Of a DNA stretch of 19,869 nt, positions 6,702-14,949 are shown in pieces. A program made the translations under genes and the position numbers. The notes under the pieces are model-generated. The model worked only from the letters and a program-made list of their open reading frames with translations, searched no databases and was not told where the DNA came from. Source of the DNA: CATZDY01 sp045599035. Its GTDB lineage: Bacteria; Bacillota; Desulfotomaculia; Desulfotomaculales; Desulfocucumaceae. The DNA lies in the NCBI GenBank assembly GCA_045599035.1, contig JAZRVI010000013.1:1-19869 (forward strand), read 5' to 3'. The first letter of the stretch is position 1, and each line of letters opens with the position of its first letter.

Positions 6702-9041
6702 TTAATTGGCATAAGTTCCTTTTATCCAGCGATATAAATCATCATAGATATTCCGCACCAAATCCAAATGGCTGTTCAAAATATTAGCCAAAGTACGGGA
6801 GGAAGCATAATAAGCATTGGTCACCTGACCGTCCAAGCCAAGCTCATGCCCCTGAGCCAGTTGTTTATAAAACAAATCGTAATAATAGCGATTATAGGTT
6901 ATCTTGTCATCCAGTTCAATTTCTATGCCCATATTATTGCTTTTACTCAAAGCAGCGGCAGCTTCCATCCGGCCTTCTCCCGGCTTATTGGCCGAGAAAT
7001 AATTGGGCTGTAAAATGGCACAGGTAAAGCCGTAATCTTGCCAGCAGTCATAACCAGCAGCTCCGTAATAGGGAATCCAATAGAAGTCATAGCCATCTGC
7101 CTTAACCATTTGAGCTGCTGCTTGCACCAGTTCAGCTTCCCGATCAACAGAAGTATCTACTTCTTCTCCATACCAGTAAATCCCAGTCAAATCTAAATTG
7201 GTATAATTCGCTTCCTGCCAATAGATCAACATTTGCCGATAATAGGCTCTCAAGGCCTGCCAACGGTTATTGTAAGCCTGTTCCGTACTGGTATTACCCC
7301 CAGCCGCAAAGCTCAATAAGGCTCCCTCACTACCCGCAGCCTCAAAATCCGTAATAGCCGGATCCGGATAGGGTAAAGTCAAAATCACCGGATAGCTTCG
7401 TTCCAGACCTAAAGCCTGGTTAACCACCCCAACCGCCTGGTTTAAAGCAGTCAATTGGCGATCCGGTTTAAATAAATCCTCCAGATAATTATACCAATTG
7501 ATACGGTTGGTCATAGCTCCCTGCACCGGCAGGAAAAGCATTGAATCAAACATGGTATCCTTAATTTGACCGCTGCTGTCTACATAACCCACCAGCTTTT
7601 CCAGCTCACTTTGATTCCAAACAATCGGACTTTCTGAGTAACCATTGGAATAAAGCAGGAAGATATCCTGTTTTTCTTTCAGATAAAGATTGCTTTTGGT
7701 GCTTTCCACCACTAAACCGGCATGAGTTAAGATCGGCGGAGCTACCACTGCTTGCCCACCATCAATCCGCAAATGGCGGATAAAGGTATAAATTTCTACC
7801 GGAAAACTGATTTTAAAATAGCGGGCATTCATTGAAGGAAAAGCCAAATTCAAGCTGATAATTTGGGAGGTTCCATTTTCCACTGTGTTATGGGTGATTC
7901 GGCCTAATTGATACCAAAGCTCACCATCCAAAGAAACTTCCACATTGACATAAGCCGGCAGACGGATTCCAGAACTGCCCTCCTGCTTAAATTCCATGGC
8001 CACACTATCCACATTCTGGATGGAACCCAAGTCTACTGTAATATTCCGTCCATCCTGCCGCAAATAGCCCAGCCAGCTTTCCCCATTGGAGGCCAAACCG
8101 TCTACTGCTCCCGGATAGTTTTCATATTCAGTTTTAGCAAAATAATTATCCGGCGACCAGGCAGTCACCTGATAATCGTAAGTCAAAATTTTTTTGATCT
8201 TATTGACCGGAACCTGACCATCTGCTGCCTGCAAAGCTACGGCCTGATATTGTCCGCCCTGATTGAGGGTCAAAACTGCCTGCCCTTTTTTACGAACCTG
8301 GGGATTTAAACCATAAATATCCAGCATCCCAGCCTGATTATACCCAAAGGACTTGCTGAAAACAAACTGAGGAGTAGAAAAATCCAAAACCTCACCCTGC
8401 ACCGCATTAAGATCCGAATAGTCCAGACTTGCCTGAGCTGCTGCCCAGCGTTCACTCCATTTATACATTTTATAGACAATAACAGCCGCCTGCTCCTGAG
8501 TAATTTCCTGTTCGGGATAGAAATAATTATCACTGCCCTTTAAAATGCCCAGACAGGTAATTTGAGCCACCGCTTCTTGAGCATAATCAGCAATCTTATC
8601 CTGATCCAAATAGGTAACCTGATAATCCGGCTTTAGTTCCGAATTGGTTTGACTGATTAAATTATATAAAATGACCGCTCCATCCTGTCGGCTGAGTCCG
8701 GAGTCCGGATAAAAATTACTGTCTTTGGCGACAATTTGATAATAAGCCAATGAAGCAATATAGCCATAGGCTTCCATGGAGGAATCCAAATCATTAAATT
8801 CCGTATAGGAAGGATAATAGGGCAAAATTCCCACCGCTTTGGCCAGCCACATGGCAAAATCAGCTCGGCTGATCGGAGCCTGGGGATCGTTTATTTCAGC
8901 AATGCCCCACTCACTTAAAGCTGCAATTTCATTTTGGGCATAGCTGCTGGTCAAAGCCGAGGACTGGTTCTGCCCGAAAGCAGAACCAGTTAAAATCAAT
9001 ATGAGAGTTAAAGCTATTAAGATTATTTTATTCAATTTCAA
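6702..9041 (-). CDS. Exported SLH-domain protein with discoidin-like and DUF4855 regions
   Basis: Predicted cell-surface protein of about 780 residues. Counting from a first TTG at 9047, a signal peptide covers 1-25 (hydrophobic core, GSAFGQ). Three SLH-like segments follow at about 32-75, 82-135 and 145-200, which should anchor the protein to secondary cell-wall polymer. An F5/8 type C (discoidin)-like carbohydrate-binding region lies at about 300-432, then a C-terminal region at about 440-770 resembling DUF4855 (LTGIYWYGEEVD, FYWIPYYGA). Starts at TTG 9047 and 9041 are both possible. I prefer 9041 because GAGG at 9054-9051 is 9 nt away, versus 3 nt for 9047. The gene overlaps the end of the upstream SLH gene, suggesting translational coupling. 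DUF4855 has no firmly known activity; a role in glycan binding or turnover is inference. Confidence 0.88.
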   Translation of the reverse strand: MKLNKIILIALTLILILTGSAFGQNQSSALTSSYAQNEIAALSEWGIAEINDPQAPISRADFAMWLAKAVGILPYYPSYTEFNDLDSSMEAYGYIASLAYYQIVAKDSNFYPDSGLSRQDGAVILYNLISQTNSELKPDYQVTYLDQDKIADYAQEAVAQITCLGILKGSDNYFYPEQEITQEQAAVIVYKMYKWSERWAAAQASLDYSDLNAVQGEVLDFSTPQFVFSKSFGYNQAGMLDIYGLNPQVRKKGQAVLTLNQGGQYQAVALQAADGQVPVNKIKKILTYDYQVTAWSPDNYFAKTEYENYPGAVDGLASNGESWLGYLRQDGRNITVDLGSIQNVDSVAMEFKQEGSSGIRLPAYVNVEVSLDGELWYQLGRITHNTVENGTSQIISLNLAFPSMNARYFKISFPVEIYTFIRHLRIDGGQAVVAPPILTHAGLVVESTKSNLYLKEKQDIFLLYSNGYSESPIVWNQSELEKLVGYVDSSGQIKDTMFDSMLFLPVQGAMTNRINWYNYLEDLFKPDRQLTALNQAVGVVNQALGLERSYPVILTLPYPDPAITDFEAAGSEGALLSFAAGGNTSTEQAYNNRWQALRAYYRQMLIYWQEANYTNLDLTGIYWYGEEVDTSVDREAELVQAAAQMVKADGYDFYWIPYYGAAGYDCWQDYGFTCAILQPNYFSANKPGEGRMEAAAALSKSNNMGIEIELDDKITYNRYYYDLFYKQLAQGHELGLDGQVTNAYYASSRTLANILNSHLDLVRNIYDDLYRWIKGTYAN

Positions 9042-11922
9042 TTTCAACTACCTCATCATCACTGTTGATAATCAAGGTTACATCCATATCTTCTTCCAGA
9101 GAGCCTAAAGAGCGTTTGCGGTTGCCTTCATAAATTTCCACATCATCGCTGATTTCATAAGTAACCTCTTTGCCATTGGTCTTTTCAATGGTAATTTTCA
9201 TAACACCGGTAGTTTTAAGGTAGGTGATGGTACCATAGATTTCTTCGGTGTCTTCGTCGCTGCTTTCAATGACTACTTTTTTAATTTCCTCATCACTGTT
9301 CAGGGTCAGAGTAACCTCCATGCCTTCTTCCAGATAACCAATCTTCCGGTTAATTCCATCTTCGACAATGGTATAGCTGCTGGCAAAATAATAGGTTACT
9401 TCCTTGCCATTACTCTTTTTAATGTCCATTCGGGCTTCCTTGCCGGTTTTAAGATAAGTAATTTCCCCGGTAATCTGAGTTTTAGAGCTTCCGTCTTCTT
9501 CAACCAAACTAATATCGCCATCATTATCCAGGGTTAAGGTAACTTCCATGCCTTCTTCCAGATAAGCAATTCCCCGGCTTCTATTGTCCTTATCCCTAAC
9601 TACGCATTCATCCGAAAAGTAATAGCTTGCTTCCGAGCCATTATTTTTTTTCAAAGTCAGCTTGTAAGTACCACTGGTTTTGAGATAGGTGATTTCTCCG
9701 CTGACCTGTGAAGCCGATCCGCTGTCAGTAATGACTACTTTGGTGATGTCCTCTGAATTATTAATGGTCAAAGTAACTTCCATACCTTCGGCCAAATAGG
9801 AAATCTTTTTGTTATTGCCATTTTCGGTAATGGTATAGCTGCTGGCAAAATTATAGCTGATGCTGTCACCATTTTTCTTTTCCAAAGTTATTTTGGGCGT
9901 ACCGCTGGTTCGAATATAGGTTAGCTCCCCTTTTACGGTATAGCTTTCTGTAGTATCAGACTTTTCAACTAAAGTAATTTCATCTTCCGAATCCAGGGTG
10001 ATTTTTACATTCATCCCATTTTTCAAATACTCAATATCCTGATATTCATCATTGGCCTTGATCTTGTAAGAATCGGAAAAATAATATAATTTCCGTTCTC
10101 CATCAGTTTCCAATTCCAATTTACAATTACCACTAGTCTTTAAAAAAGTAATTTCCCCATAGATAGTTTCCGTTTCGGTAGTCCGAACATTAATTGTGGT
10201 TACCTTGTCATTGCGATTCAGGGTTAATTCAACCTTCATGCCTTCACTTAAATAGCTCAAAGGTTTTTTTTCGGTTCCTTTGTTTACTGTAACATCATTA
10301 TCCATATAATACTTTTTATTATTACCATTAACTTTTACTACAATGTACATATCCCCACTGAGTTTCAGATCAGTAATTTCTCCAACCACATCGCTGGTGG
10401 AATCCACCAAAATTTCCACTCTGATAACCTGACCTTCAGAATTCAGGAGTAAAAAAACATCCATATCAATTTCCAATTCGGAAAGCTCTTTGGCGGTGTC
10501 GTTATTACTTACATAAACCTGATCCGCCATATCAAAGGTCTGGTAATCGCCTTCTTTGTTTTCCACAGTAATGGTTTTGGAGCCAATTAATTTAAGATCA
10601 TTAATGGTTCCATATAAATATTGACCCTGCTCCATCAAATGAACCTGGGCTAAAGCTCCGGTGGAATCCAGCCAAAGCTCCACACCCATTTCTTCATCCA
10701 AATCATCCCAGTCTATTTCATCGCCATCTTCATCATAAATTGTAATCTCATCATTAAGATTATAAGTAACTTCCCGGCCATCCAAATCGTTCAAAGCAAT
10801 TAAAGAGCTGGTAATGGAGGTGATATAACCAAACAGCTTGCGGGTTCCATTTTCCAAATTCAATTTGGTATAAGATCCTCCGGTTTTGGTGACCGTAACC
10901 GGGGCTCCCTGACAAGTGGAAGCAAATGTAGAGGGTACTCCCTGTTTGGTAAAGCTTATTTCATCTGAATATAAATCAAACAAAGAACCATCTTCCAAAA
11001 GCACAGAAATAAAATCGGTAAATTTGTTAACAATATATCCCTTATAAGTGCCGATAATAGCCGAATTGCCAGAAGCAGCTCCGCTGGTTGCACCTAGAAA
11101 GATAATCCTTCCGGTATTATCCAATAAAATTTGCACTGCACATCCAGTAGTCAAACCTAAAAAACCGGATTTTTGGGAATTTTGGAAAATAACATAAGAA
11201 TCGGCCAAAGGATAGTCCACCGAATTAACAGTAATAATGAACCTGTTACTGTCTATTTTGTCAATGGTGCCTTGCACATACTTGAAATCTTCCGGGAACA
11301 TTTTATTATCATGCATCATTCTGGACATAATCGAACACATTTCCGCCCGGGTAATGCTGCCATTTGGTTTGAAGGTTTTATCCGGATAACCACTCATATA
11401 ACCGGCATTAACCACTCCAGCCAAATACTTTTGGTTTTCCGTACTGACCCCGGTTAAATCGGTAAAGCCAATGGAATCGGTATCGGCAATCAAGTCCAAA
11501 GCTTTGGCCAGCCAAACCGCCACTTCAATCCGGGGAGCCGGACTGTTAAAGGACATAGTAGATATGGCCGAACTGTCGATCAAGCCTTTATGTGCTGCTA
11601 CAGCTATATCCCCCCGATAACCGCTCCACAAGTCAGAAGGATAGGTAATTGCACTGGTATCCAGGTCAGCAGCTTCCTCTGTCCAGCCCAAACCATGATT
11701 AATCATAACCAAAGCTTCCGCCCGGCTCAAATTTTGCGAAGGCTTAAATTTTCCATCCCCATAACCGGAAACAAAACCAGCCGCCTGCGATTCATAAATA
11801 ACTTCTTCCGCCCAGCTTCCACTAATATCCGAAAAACCGGAGGTTCGATCTGTGGCGGCCCAAGCCGCTCCAGCCAACAGTAGCGAACAAATCAAGCCAA
11901 TAATGCCTGCCTTTAGTTTCAT
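9028..11922 (-). CDS. Exported SLH-domain protein with eight ~75-residue beta-rich repeats
   Basis: A 964-residue predicted surface protein. It has a signal peptide at 1-22 (ending AAWA) and three SLH domains at about 29-75, 92-143 and 151-205 (clear SRAEA and TRAEM motifs). A linker with two degenerate repeat-like units spans roughly 215-360. Eight tandem units follow at about 363, 436, 512, 587, 663, 740, 817 and 895 to the end. Each unit reads roughly GEITYLKTSG, then a charged strand, then YYFSSSYTI, then YLEEGMEVTLTL. Repeats 5-8 are the most alike. The repeats are rich in Thr, Asp, Glu and Lys, suggesting stacked beta modules in a wall-anchored stalk or S-layer-like protein. I do not recognise a named repeat family. 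ATG at 11922 is preceded by TAGGAGG. It probably forms an operon with the overlapping downstream SLH gene. Confidence 0.9.
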   Translation of the reverse strand: MKLKAGIIGLICSLLLAGAAWAATDRTSGFSDISGSWAEEVIYESQAAGFVSGYGDGKFKPSQNLSRAEALVMINHGLGWTEEAADLDTSAITYPSDLWSGYRGDIAVAAHKGLIDSSAISTMSFNSPAPRIEVAVWLAKALDLIADTDSIGFTDLTGVSTENQKYLAGVVNAGYMSGYPDKTFKPNGSITRAEMCSIMSRMMHDNKMFPEDFKYVQGTIDKIDSNRFIITVNSVDYPLADSYVIFQNSQKSGFLGLTTGCAVQILLDNTGRIIFLGATSGAASGNSAIIGTYKGYIVNKFTDFISVLLEDGSLFDLYSDEISFTKQGVPSTFASTCQGAPVTVTKTGGSYTKLNLENGTRKLFGYITSITSSLIALNDLDGREVTYNLNDEITIYDEDGDEIDWDDLDEEMGVELWLDSTGALAQVHLMEQGQYLYGTINDLKLIGSKTITVENKEGDYQTFDMADQVYVSNNDTAKELSELEIDMDVFLLLNSEGQVIRVEILVDSTSDVVGEITDLKLSGDMYIVVKVNGNNKKYYMDNDVTVNKGTEKKPLSYLSEGMKVELTLNRNDKVTTINVRTTETETIYGEITFLKTSGNCKLELETDGERKLYYFSDSYKIKANDEYQDIEYLKNGMNVKITLDSEDEITLVEKSDTTESYTVKGELTYIRTSGTPKITLEKKNGDSISYNFASSYTITENGNNKKISYLAEGMEVTLTINNSEDITKVVITDSGSASQVSGEITYLKTSGTYKLTLKKNNGSEASYYFSDECVVRDKDNRSRGIAYLEEGMEVTLTLDNDGDISLVEEDGSSKTQITGEITYLKTGKEARMDIKKSNGKEVTYYFASSYTIVEDGINRKIGYLEEGMEVTLTLNSDEEIKKVVIESSDEDTEEIYGTITYLKTTGVMKITIEKTNGKEVTYEISDDVEIYEGNRKRSLGSLEEDMDVTLIINSDDEVVEIEIE
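9031..10835 (-). repeat. Tandem coding repeats (period ~220-235 bp, eight units)
   Basis: The DNA underlying the eight repeats keeps near-identical short blocks at each period, for example around the YLEEGMEV and GEITYLKT codons. This suggests expansion by recombination followed by drift. Confidence 0.8.
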
Positions 11923-12028
11923 TTCTTTTCATCCTCCTACAACCTGCTAAAGAGTTATTTGGTTGTTTGCAAAATCAACCTTTGGTGCTTAGACATTAAT
12001 TAAGAAAAGCGGGTTCCCAATTTTGCCT

Positions 12029-12463
12029 TCAGGCCAGGATTTTCACACTATCTCCCATTTTAACCAGACCTCCCTTTAAAACCCGCACAAAAATACCCTC
12101 CTTGGGCATAACACATTCCCCGGTAATTTGCATAATTTTGCAGCCCTGATGACATTCCTTGCCAATCTGATTTACTTCCACCTGAATATTGGAACCAATT
12201 TGCAGTCGAGTACCAATAGGCAGGCTGACCAGCTCGATCCCTTCGGTAGTCAGGTTTTCCGCAAAATCTCCCGGTTTAACCTCCAGCCCTTTTTGCTGCA
12301 TTTTAGCAATGCTTTCCAAAGCCAGCATACTTAATTGCCGATGCCAATTACCGGCATGAGCATCCCCTTCCAAACCAAAGTTTTCCAGCAACAAGCCTTC
12401 CCCAATATTTCTTTTGGGTTCTCCTTTTTTTTCACTCCGACAAACAGCTACTATTTTGGCCAT
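12029..12463 (-). CDS. MOSC domain protein
   Basis: A 144-residue single-domain MOSC protein, the C-terminal domain type of Mo-cofactor sulfurases, also found alone next to moa genes. A conserved cysteine lies in GKECHQGC (C104, C108), the region that carries the sulfur-handling cysteine in the family; LEGDAHAG at 31-38 is another family motif. It likely handles sulfur or Mo-cofactor for molybdoenzymes. The start ATG at 12463 overlaps the end of moaC by 13 nt, with GGGAG 7 nt upstream inside moaC, so it is translated with moaC and moaA. A mogA, moeA or target molybdoenzyme is not in the window. Confidence 0.88.
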   Translation of the reverse strand: MAKIVAVCRSEKKGEPKRNIGEGLLLENFGLEGDAHAGNWHRQLSMLALESIAKMQQKGLEVKPGDFAENLTTEGIELVSLPIGTRLQIGSNIQVEVNQIGKECHQGCKIMQITGECVMPKEGIFVRVLKGGLVKMGDSVKILA

Positions 12464-12942
12464 AATTCTTCTCCCTTTCTTAAAAATTGTCCGCTTTTGC
12501 CTCCGTCCTTATAAATCAGACGAATATTATTAATCTGCATAGCTCGATCCACCGCCTTGCACATATCATAAATGGTCAAGGCCGCCACCGAAACGGCGGT
12601 CAAAGCTTCCATTTCCACTCCGGTTTGACCGGTGGTACGAACCCGGCTTTCAATTTCCACCCGATCTGGAGCTTGCAGCCTAAAATTAACCTCCATTCCA
12701 GTCAACAATAAAGGATGAGCCAGGGGAATCAAATTGGCACATTGTTTGGCTGCCATAATCCCGGCAAGTCTGGCCACCCCCAAAACATCCCCCTTGCTGG
12801 CCTGACCTGTTTCAATCAAAGTCCAGGTTTCCGGCTGCATCTGAATTTCCCCCCGGGCGACTGCTTCCCGCTGGGTTTCCGCCTTAGCTCCCACCTCCAC
12901 CATTCGAGCTTGTCCTTGAGCGTCAAAATGCGTTAAAGGCAT
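12451..12942 (-). CDS. moaC: Cyclic pyranopterin monophosphate synthase MoaC
   Basis: Second enzyme of molybdenum-cofactor synthesis: it converts the MoaA product into cyclic pyranopterin monophosphate. At 163 residues it is the usual length. Active-site residues align with the E. coli set: K50 (ASKGDVL), H76 (IPLAHPL), D126 and K129 (TIYDMCKAVD). The common IPLCHPL has Ala in place of Cys, a residue not known to be catalytic. The GVEMEALTAVSVAALT signature is intact. The start at 12942 follows AGGAGG 8 nt upstream, which lies within the last codons of moaA. It is co-transcribed with moaA and the MOSC gene. Confidence 0.96.
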   Translation of the reverse strand: MPLTHFDAQGQARMVEVGAKAETQREAVARGEIQMQPETWTLIETGQASKGDVLGVARLAGIMAAKQCANLIPLAHPLLLTGMEVNFRLQAPDRVEIESRVRTTGQTGVEMEALTAVSVAALTIYDMCKAVDRAMQINNIRLIYKDGGKSGQFLRKGEELWPK

Positions 12943-12946
12943 TTGC

Positions 12947-13915
12947 TTAACCTCCTATTTGTGACATAAAAAATTTTGAAGGCTTTTCGCTGTGCTGTTG
13001 GGGCTTGAGCTTAACAGCTTCCTGCCACAACTGCTTCAAAACCTGATCGCTGGCTCCGTTCCGCAAGGCTGACTTTAGATCAACGGTTTCCCCACTATAT
13101 AAACAGGGCTTGCATTGACCCGCAGCGGTTAAACGCAAACGATTACAGCGTTGGCAAAAATGATCGGTAATAGGTGAAATAAAACCAATTTGTCCCAGAG
13201 CCTTTGGCCAGCGATAGTATTGAGCCGGTCCCACTCCGCTGACCGCTTGAGATGGCAACAAGGCTCCCAGCTCAGCCTCCAGCCGAGCTTTAATCTCCCC
13301 GGCGGCTATTTGCCGTCCCTTTGCCCATTCTCCCGATACCCCCAAAGGCATTAGCTCAATAAAGCGAACCTCCAGCGGATATTTGAGGGTCAGGCTGGCC
13401 AAAGCAGCCAATTCGTCATCATTAAAGCCTTTGATGGCCACCACATTAATTTTAATTGGCTGGAGCTGGACTTGCCAGGCCGCCTTAATTCCCTGATAAA
13501 CCTGCTCCAATTCTCCGTTGCGAGTGATTGCTCGATATTTTTGCGGATTCAAAGTGTCCAAACTGATATTAACCCGTTTTAAGCCAGCCTCCTTTAAGGC
13601 TTGAGCTTGTCCGGCCAGCAAAGTTCCATTGGTGGTCAAAGCCAAATCCTCAATTCCTGGAATTTTGGCCAAGTCTGCCACCAGCTCCACCAGTCCCTTC
13701 CGCACCAAAGGCTCACCTCCGGTCAGACGCACTTGCCGAATGCCCAGCTCGGCTCCAATTCTAACCAGCCTCACGATTTCCTCCGCCCGCAAAATCTCCC
13801 GATGCTCCAAAGACCGCACTCCGCTTTCCGGCATACAGTAACAACACCGCAGATTACAGCGATCCGTTAAGGAAATTCGTAAATAGCTGATTTCTCTTTG
13901 CCATGTATCCTGCAT
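12947..13915 (-). CDS. moaA: GTP 3',8-cyclase MoaA (radical SAM)
   Basis: First step of molybdenum-cofactor synthesis: radical-SAM rearrangement of GTP to 3',8-cyclo-GTP. The 322-residue protein has the N-terminal [4Fe-4S] motif at C20, C24 and C27 (CNLRCCYC) and the SAM-binding GGEPL motif. The C-terminal substrate cluster cysteines are C254, C257 and C271, and it ends in the functionally important di-glycine (SQIGG). ATG at 13915 has GGGAGT just upstream, overlapping the stop of the LarC-like gene, so these two are translationally coupled. It lies second in a minus-strand operon of LarC-like, moaA, moaC and MOSC genes. Confidence 0.97.
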   Translation of the reverse strand: MQDTWQREISYLRISLTDRCNLRCCYCMPESGVRSLEHREILRAEEIVRLVRIGAELGIRQVRLTGGEPLVRKGLVELVADLAKIPGIEDLALTTNGTLLAGQAQALKEAGLKRVNISLDTLNPQKYRAITRNGELEQVYQGIKAAWQVQLQPIKINVVAIKGFNDDELAALASLTLKYPLEVRFIELMPLGVSGEWAKGRQIAAGEIKARLEAELGALLPSQAVSGVGPAQYYRWPKALGQIGFISPITDHFCQRCNRLRLTAAGQCKPCLYSGETVDLKSALRNGASDQVLKQLWQEAVKLKPQQHSEKPSKFFMSQIGG

Positions 13916-13919
13916 AATT

Positions 13920-14831
13920 TTACTCCCAAAATTCAGATTTTTGTGCTATCAGGCGGTCAACCTCCAGATAAACCTGCAGCAAAGGCCAATTCTGCTCCTC
14001 CGCTATTTTGCGGCAATCCTCATATTCCGGCTGCCATTTAACTCCAAAGGAAGTCCAAGACCTTTTAATTCGGATTTTTCCCCAGGGAGTGTCTAATTCC
14101 ACAAAACTGCGGGGCAAAACAATCCGTCTTTCCTCCCGAACCCTCAAGCCCAGGGTTGTAGTTTCCCGCAAAATCAAAGCAGCAATTTTATCCACTTGAT
14201 TTTCCCGCACCAAAACAGTCAATAATTGTCCCGGACGATTTTTTTTCATTTGAATCGCCGTCAAATAAACATCAATCGCTCCTTCCTGCAAAAGCTTGGG
14301 CAAGAGATAGCCCCAAATTTGAGGATTTTGATCATCAACCGCTGTTTCCAAAACCGTAATTGTTTCCGAAGAAGTTGTACCCCAGGCCACCGGCAAAACC
14401 AATTCTTTTTTCAACTTGCCCCAAGCCAAAGCTTTTATTTTAAAGCTCAAATTCTCCGGACGAGGCTTGGCCCAGGCTGCCAGCCAAAAGAGGATTAAAG
14501 AACTAAATTCCCCACCGCTGCCTATTTGCAAGCTCAACCCGTCCAGGGCTTCTCCCCGGTTTAGCCAGGACTGGCTTTCCAGCAAAGGCAAAGGGGTATA
14601 ATAAATTTCTTCAATTTGCAGCTGCCCCAAAAGTTGTTTTAAGTTTGTCCAAACCTCTCCAGAATAAAGCTTTTGTTTAGCCAAATCCAAACGCTGAAGC
14701 ATTACCGCTTCCCGTTCTGCATAAAAATTGGGATCAAAACCAGGTAAGTCCGGTTTCGGCAACTTGGACAGAGCTTCCAACAAAGCATTCTCCGTAAGAC
14801 CCCAGCTGCAATCCAAAAATAAAATATCCAT
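13920..14831 (-). CDS. LarC-like protein: C-terminal (CTP-binding) half fused to a degenerate N-terminal domain
   Basis: A 303-residue homologue of LarC, the CTP-dependent nickel insertase that completes the nickel-pincer nucleotide cofactor of lactate racemase. The C-terminal half, from about residue 160, is a good LarC2-type match: ETAVDDQNPQIWGYLL, MKKNRPGQLLTVL, RETTTLGLRV, KPEYEDCR-like WQPEYEDCRKIAEE. The first ~160 residues look like a shrunken LarC N-domain: MDILFLDCSWGLTENAL against the normal MKVAYFDCFSGISGDM, and IYYTPLPL against IYASPLPQG. The conserved HFHEVGAIDSI block is missing. The gene is divergent from larB and the N-terminal larC gene (intergenic gap 118 bp) and leads the Mo-cofactor operon. 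I infer it supplies the C-domain missing from the plus-strand LarC. Confidence 0.85.
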   Translation of the reverse strand: MDILFLDCSWGLTENALLEALSKLPKPDLPGFDPNFYAEREAVMLQRLDLAKQKLYSGEVWTNLKQLLGQLQIEEIYYTPLPLLESQSWLNRGEALDGLSLQIGSGGEFSSLILFWLAAWAKPRPENLSFKIKALAWGKLKKELVLPVAWGTTSSETITVLETAVDDQNPQIWGYLLPKLLQEGAIDVYLTAIQMKKNRPGQLLTVLVRENQVDKIAALILRETTTLGLRVREERRIVLPRSFVELDTPWGKIRIKRSWTSFGVKWQPEYEDCRKIAEEQNWPLLQVYLEVDRLIAQKSEFWE

Positions 14832-14839
14832 ATCTTTTT

Positions 14840-14845
14840 ATTATA
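14840..14845 (-). promoter_or_regulatory. -10 element giving a probable leaderless LarC-like mRNA
   Basis: TATAAT on the minus strand ends only 8 nt before the ATG at 14831. No Shine-Dalgarno sequence lies in the gap and no clear -35 is seen. If used, the transcript would begin at or next to the start codon. Confidence 0.4.
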
Positions 14846-14886
14846 CAAAATTTTGAGCCAAGCGGCACAGCTTTTTTGAAAATCTT

Positions 14887-14915
14887 TGGACATTTGTCAG
14901 TGAATGTTGTATAAT
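14887..14915 (+). promoter_or_regulatory. Promoter of larB-larC
   Basis: TGGACA at 14887-14892, exactly 17 nt, then TATAAT at 14910-14915, about 34 nt before the larB ATG. It is back to back with the LarC-like gene's -10 in a 118-bp divergent region. Confidence 0.7.
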
Positions 14916-14949
14916 AAAAGCAGTAAATTCAAGGGAGCTTTTTTCCAGG

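Noticed and set aside
9031..10835. CRISPR-like or non-coding repeat array
   Set aside because: The ~220-235 bp periods are coding repeats in one continuous frame without spacer/repeat structure.
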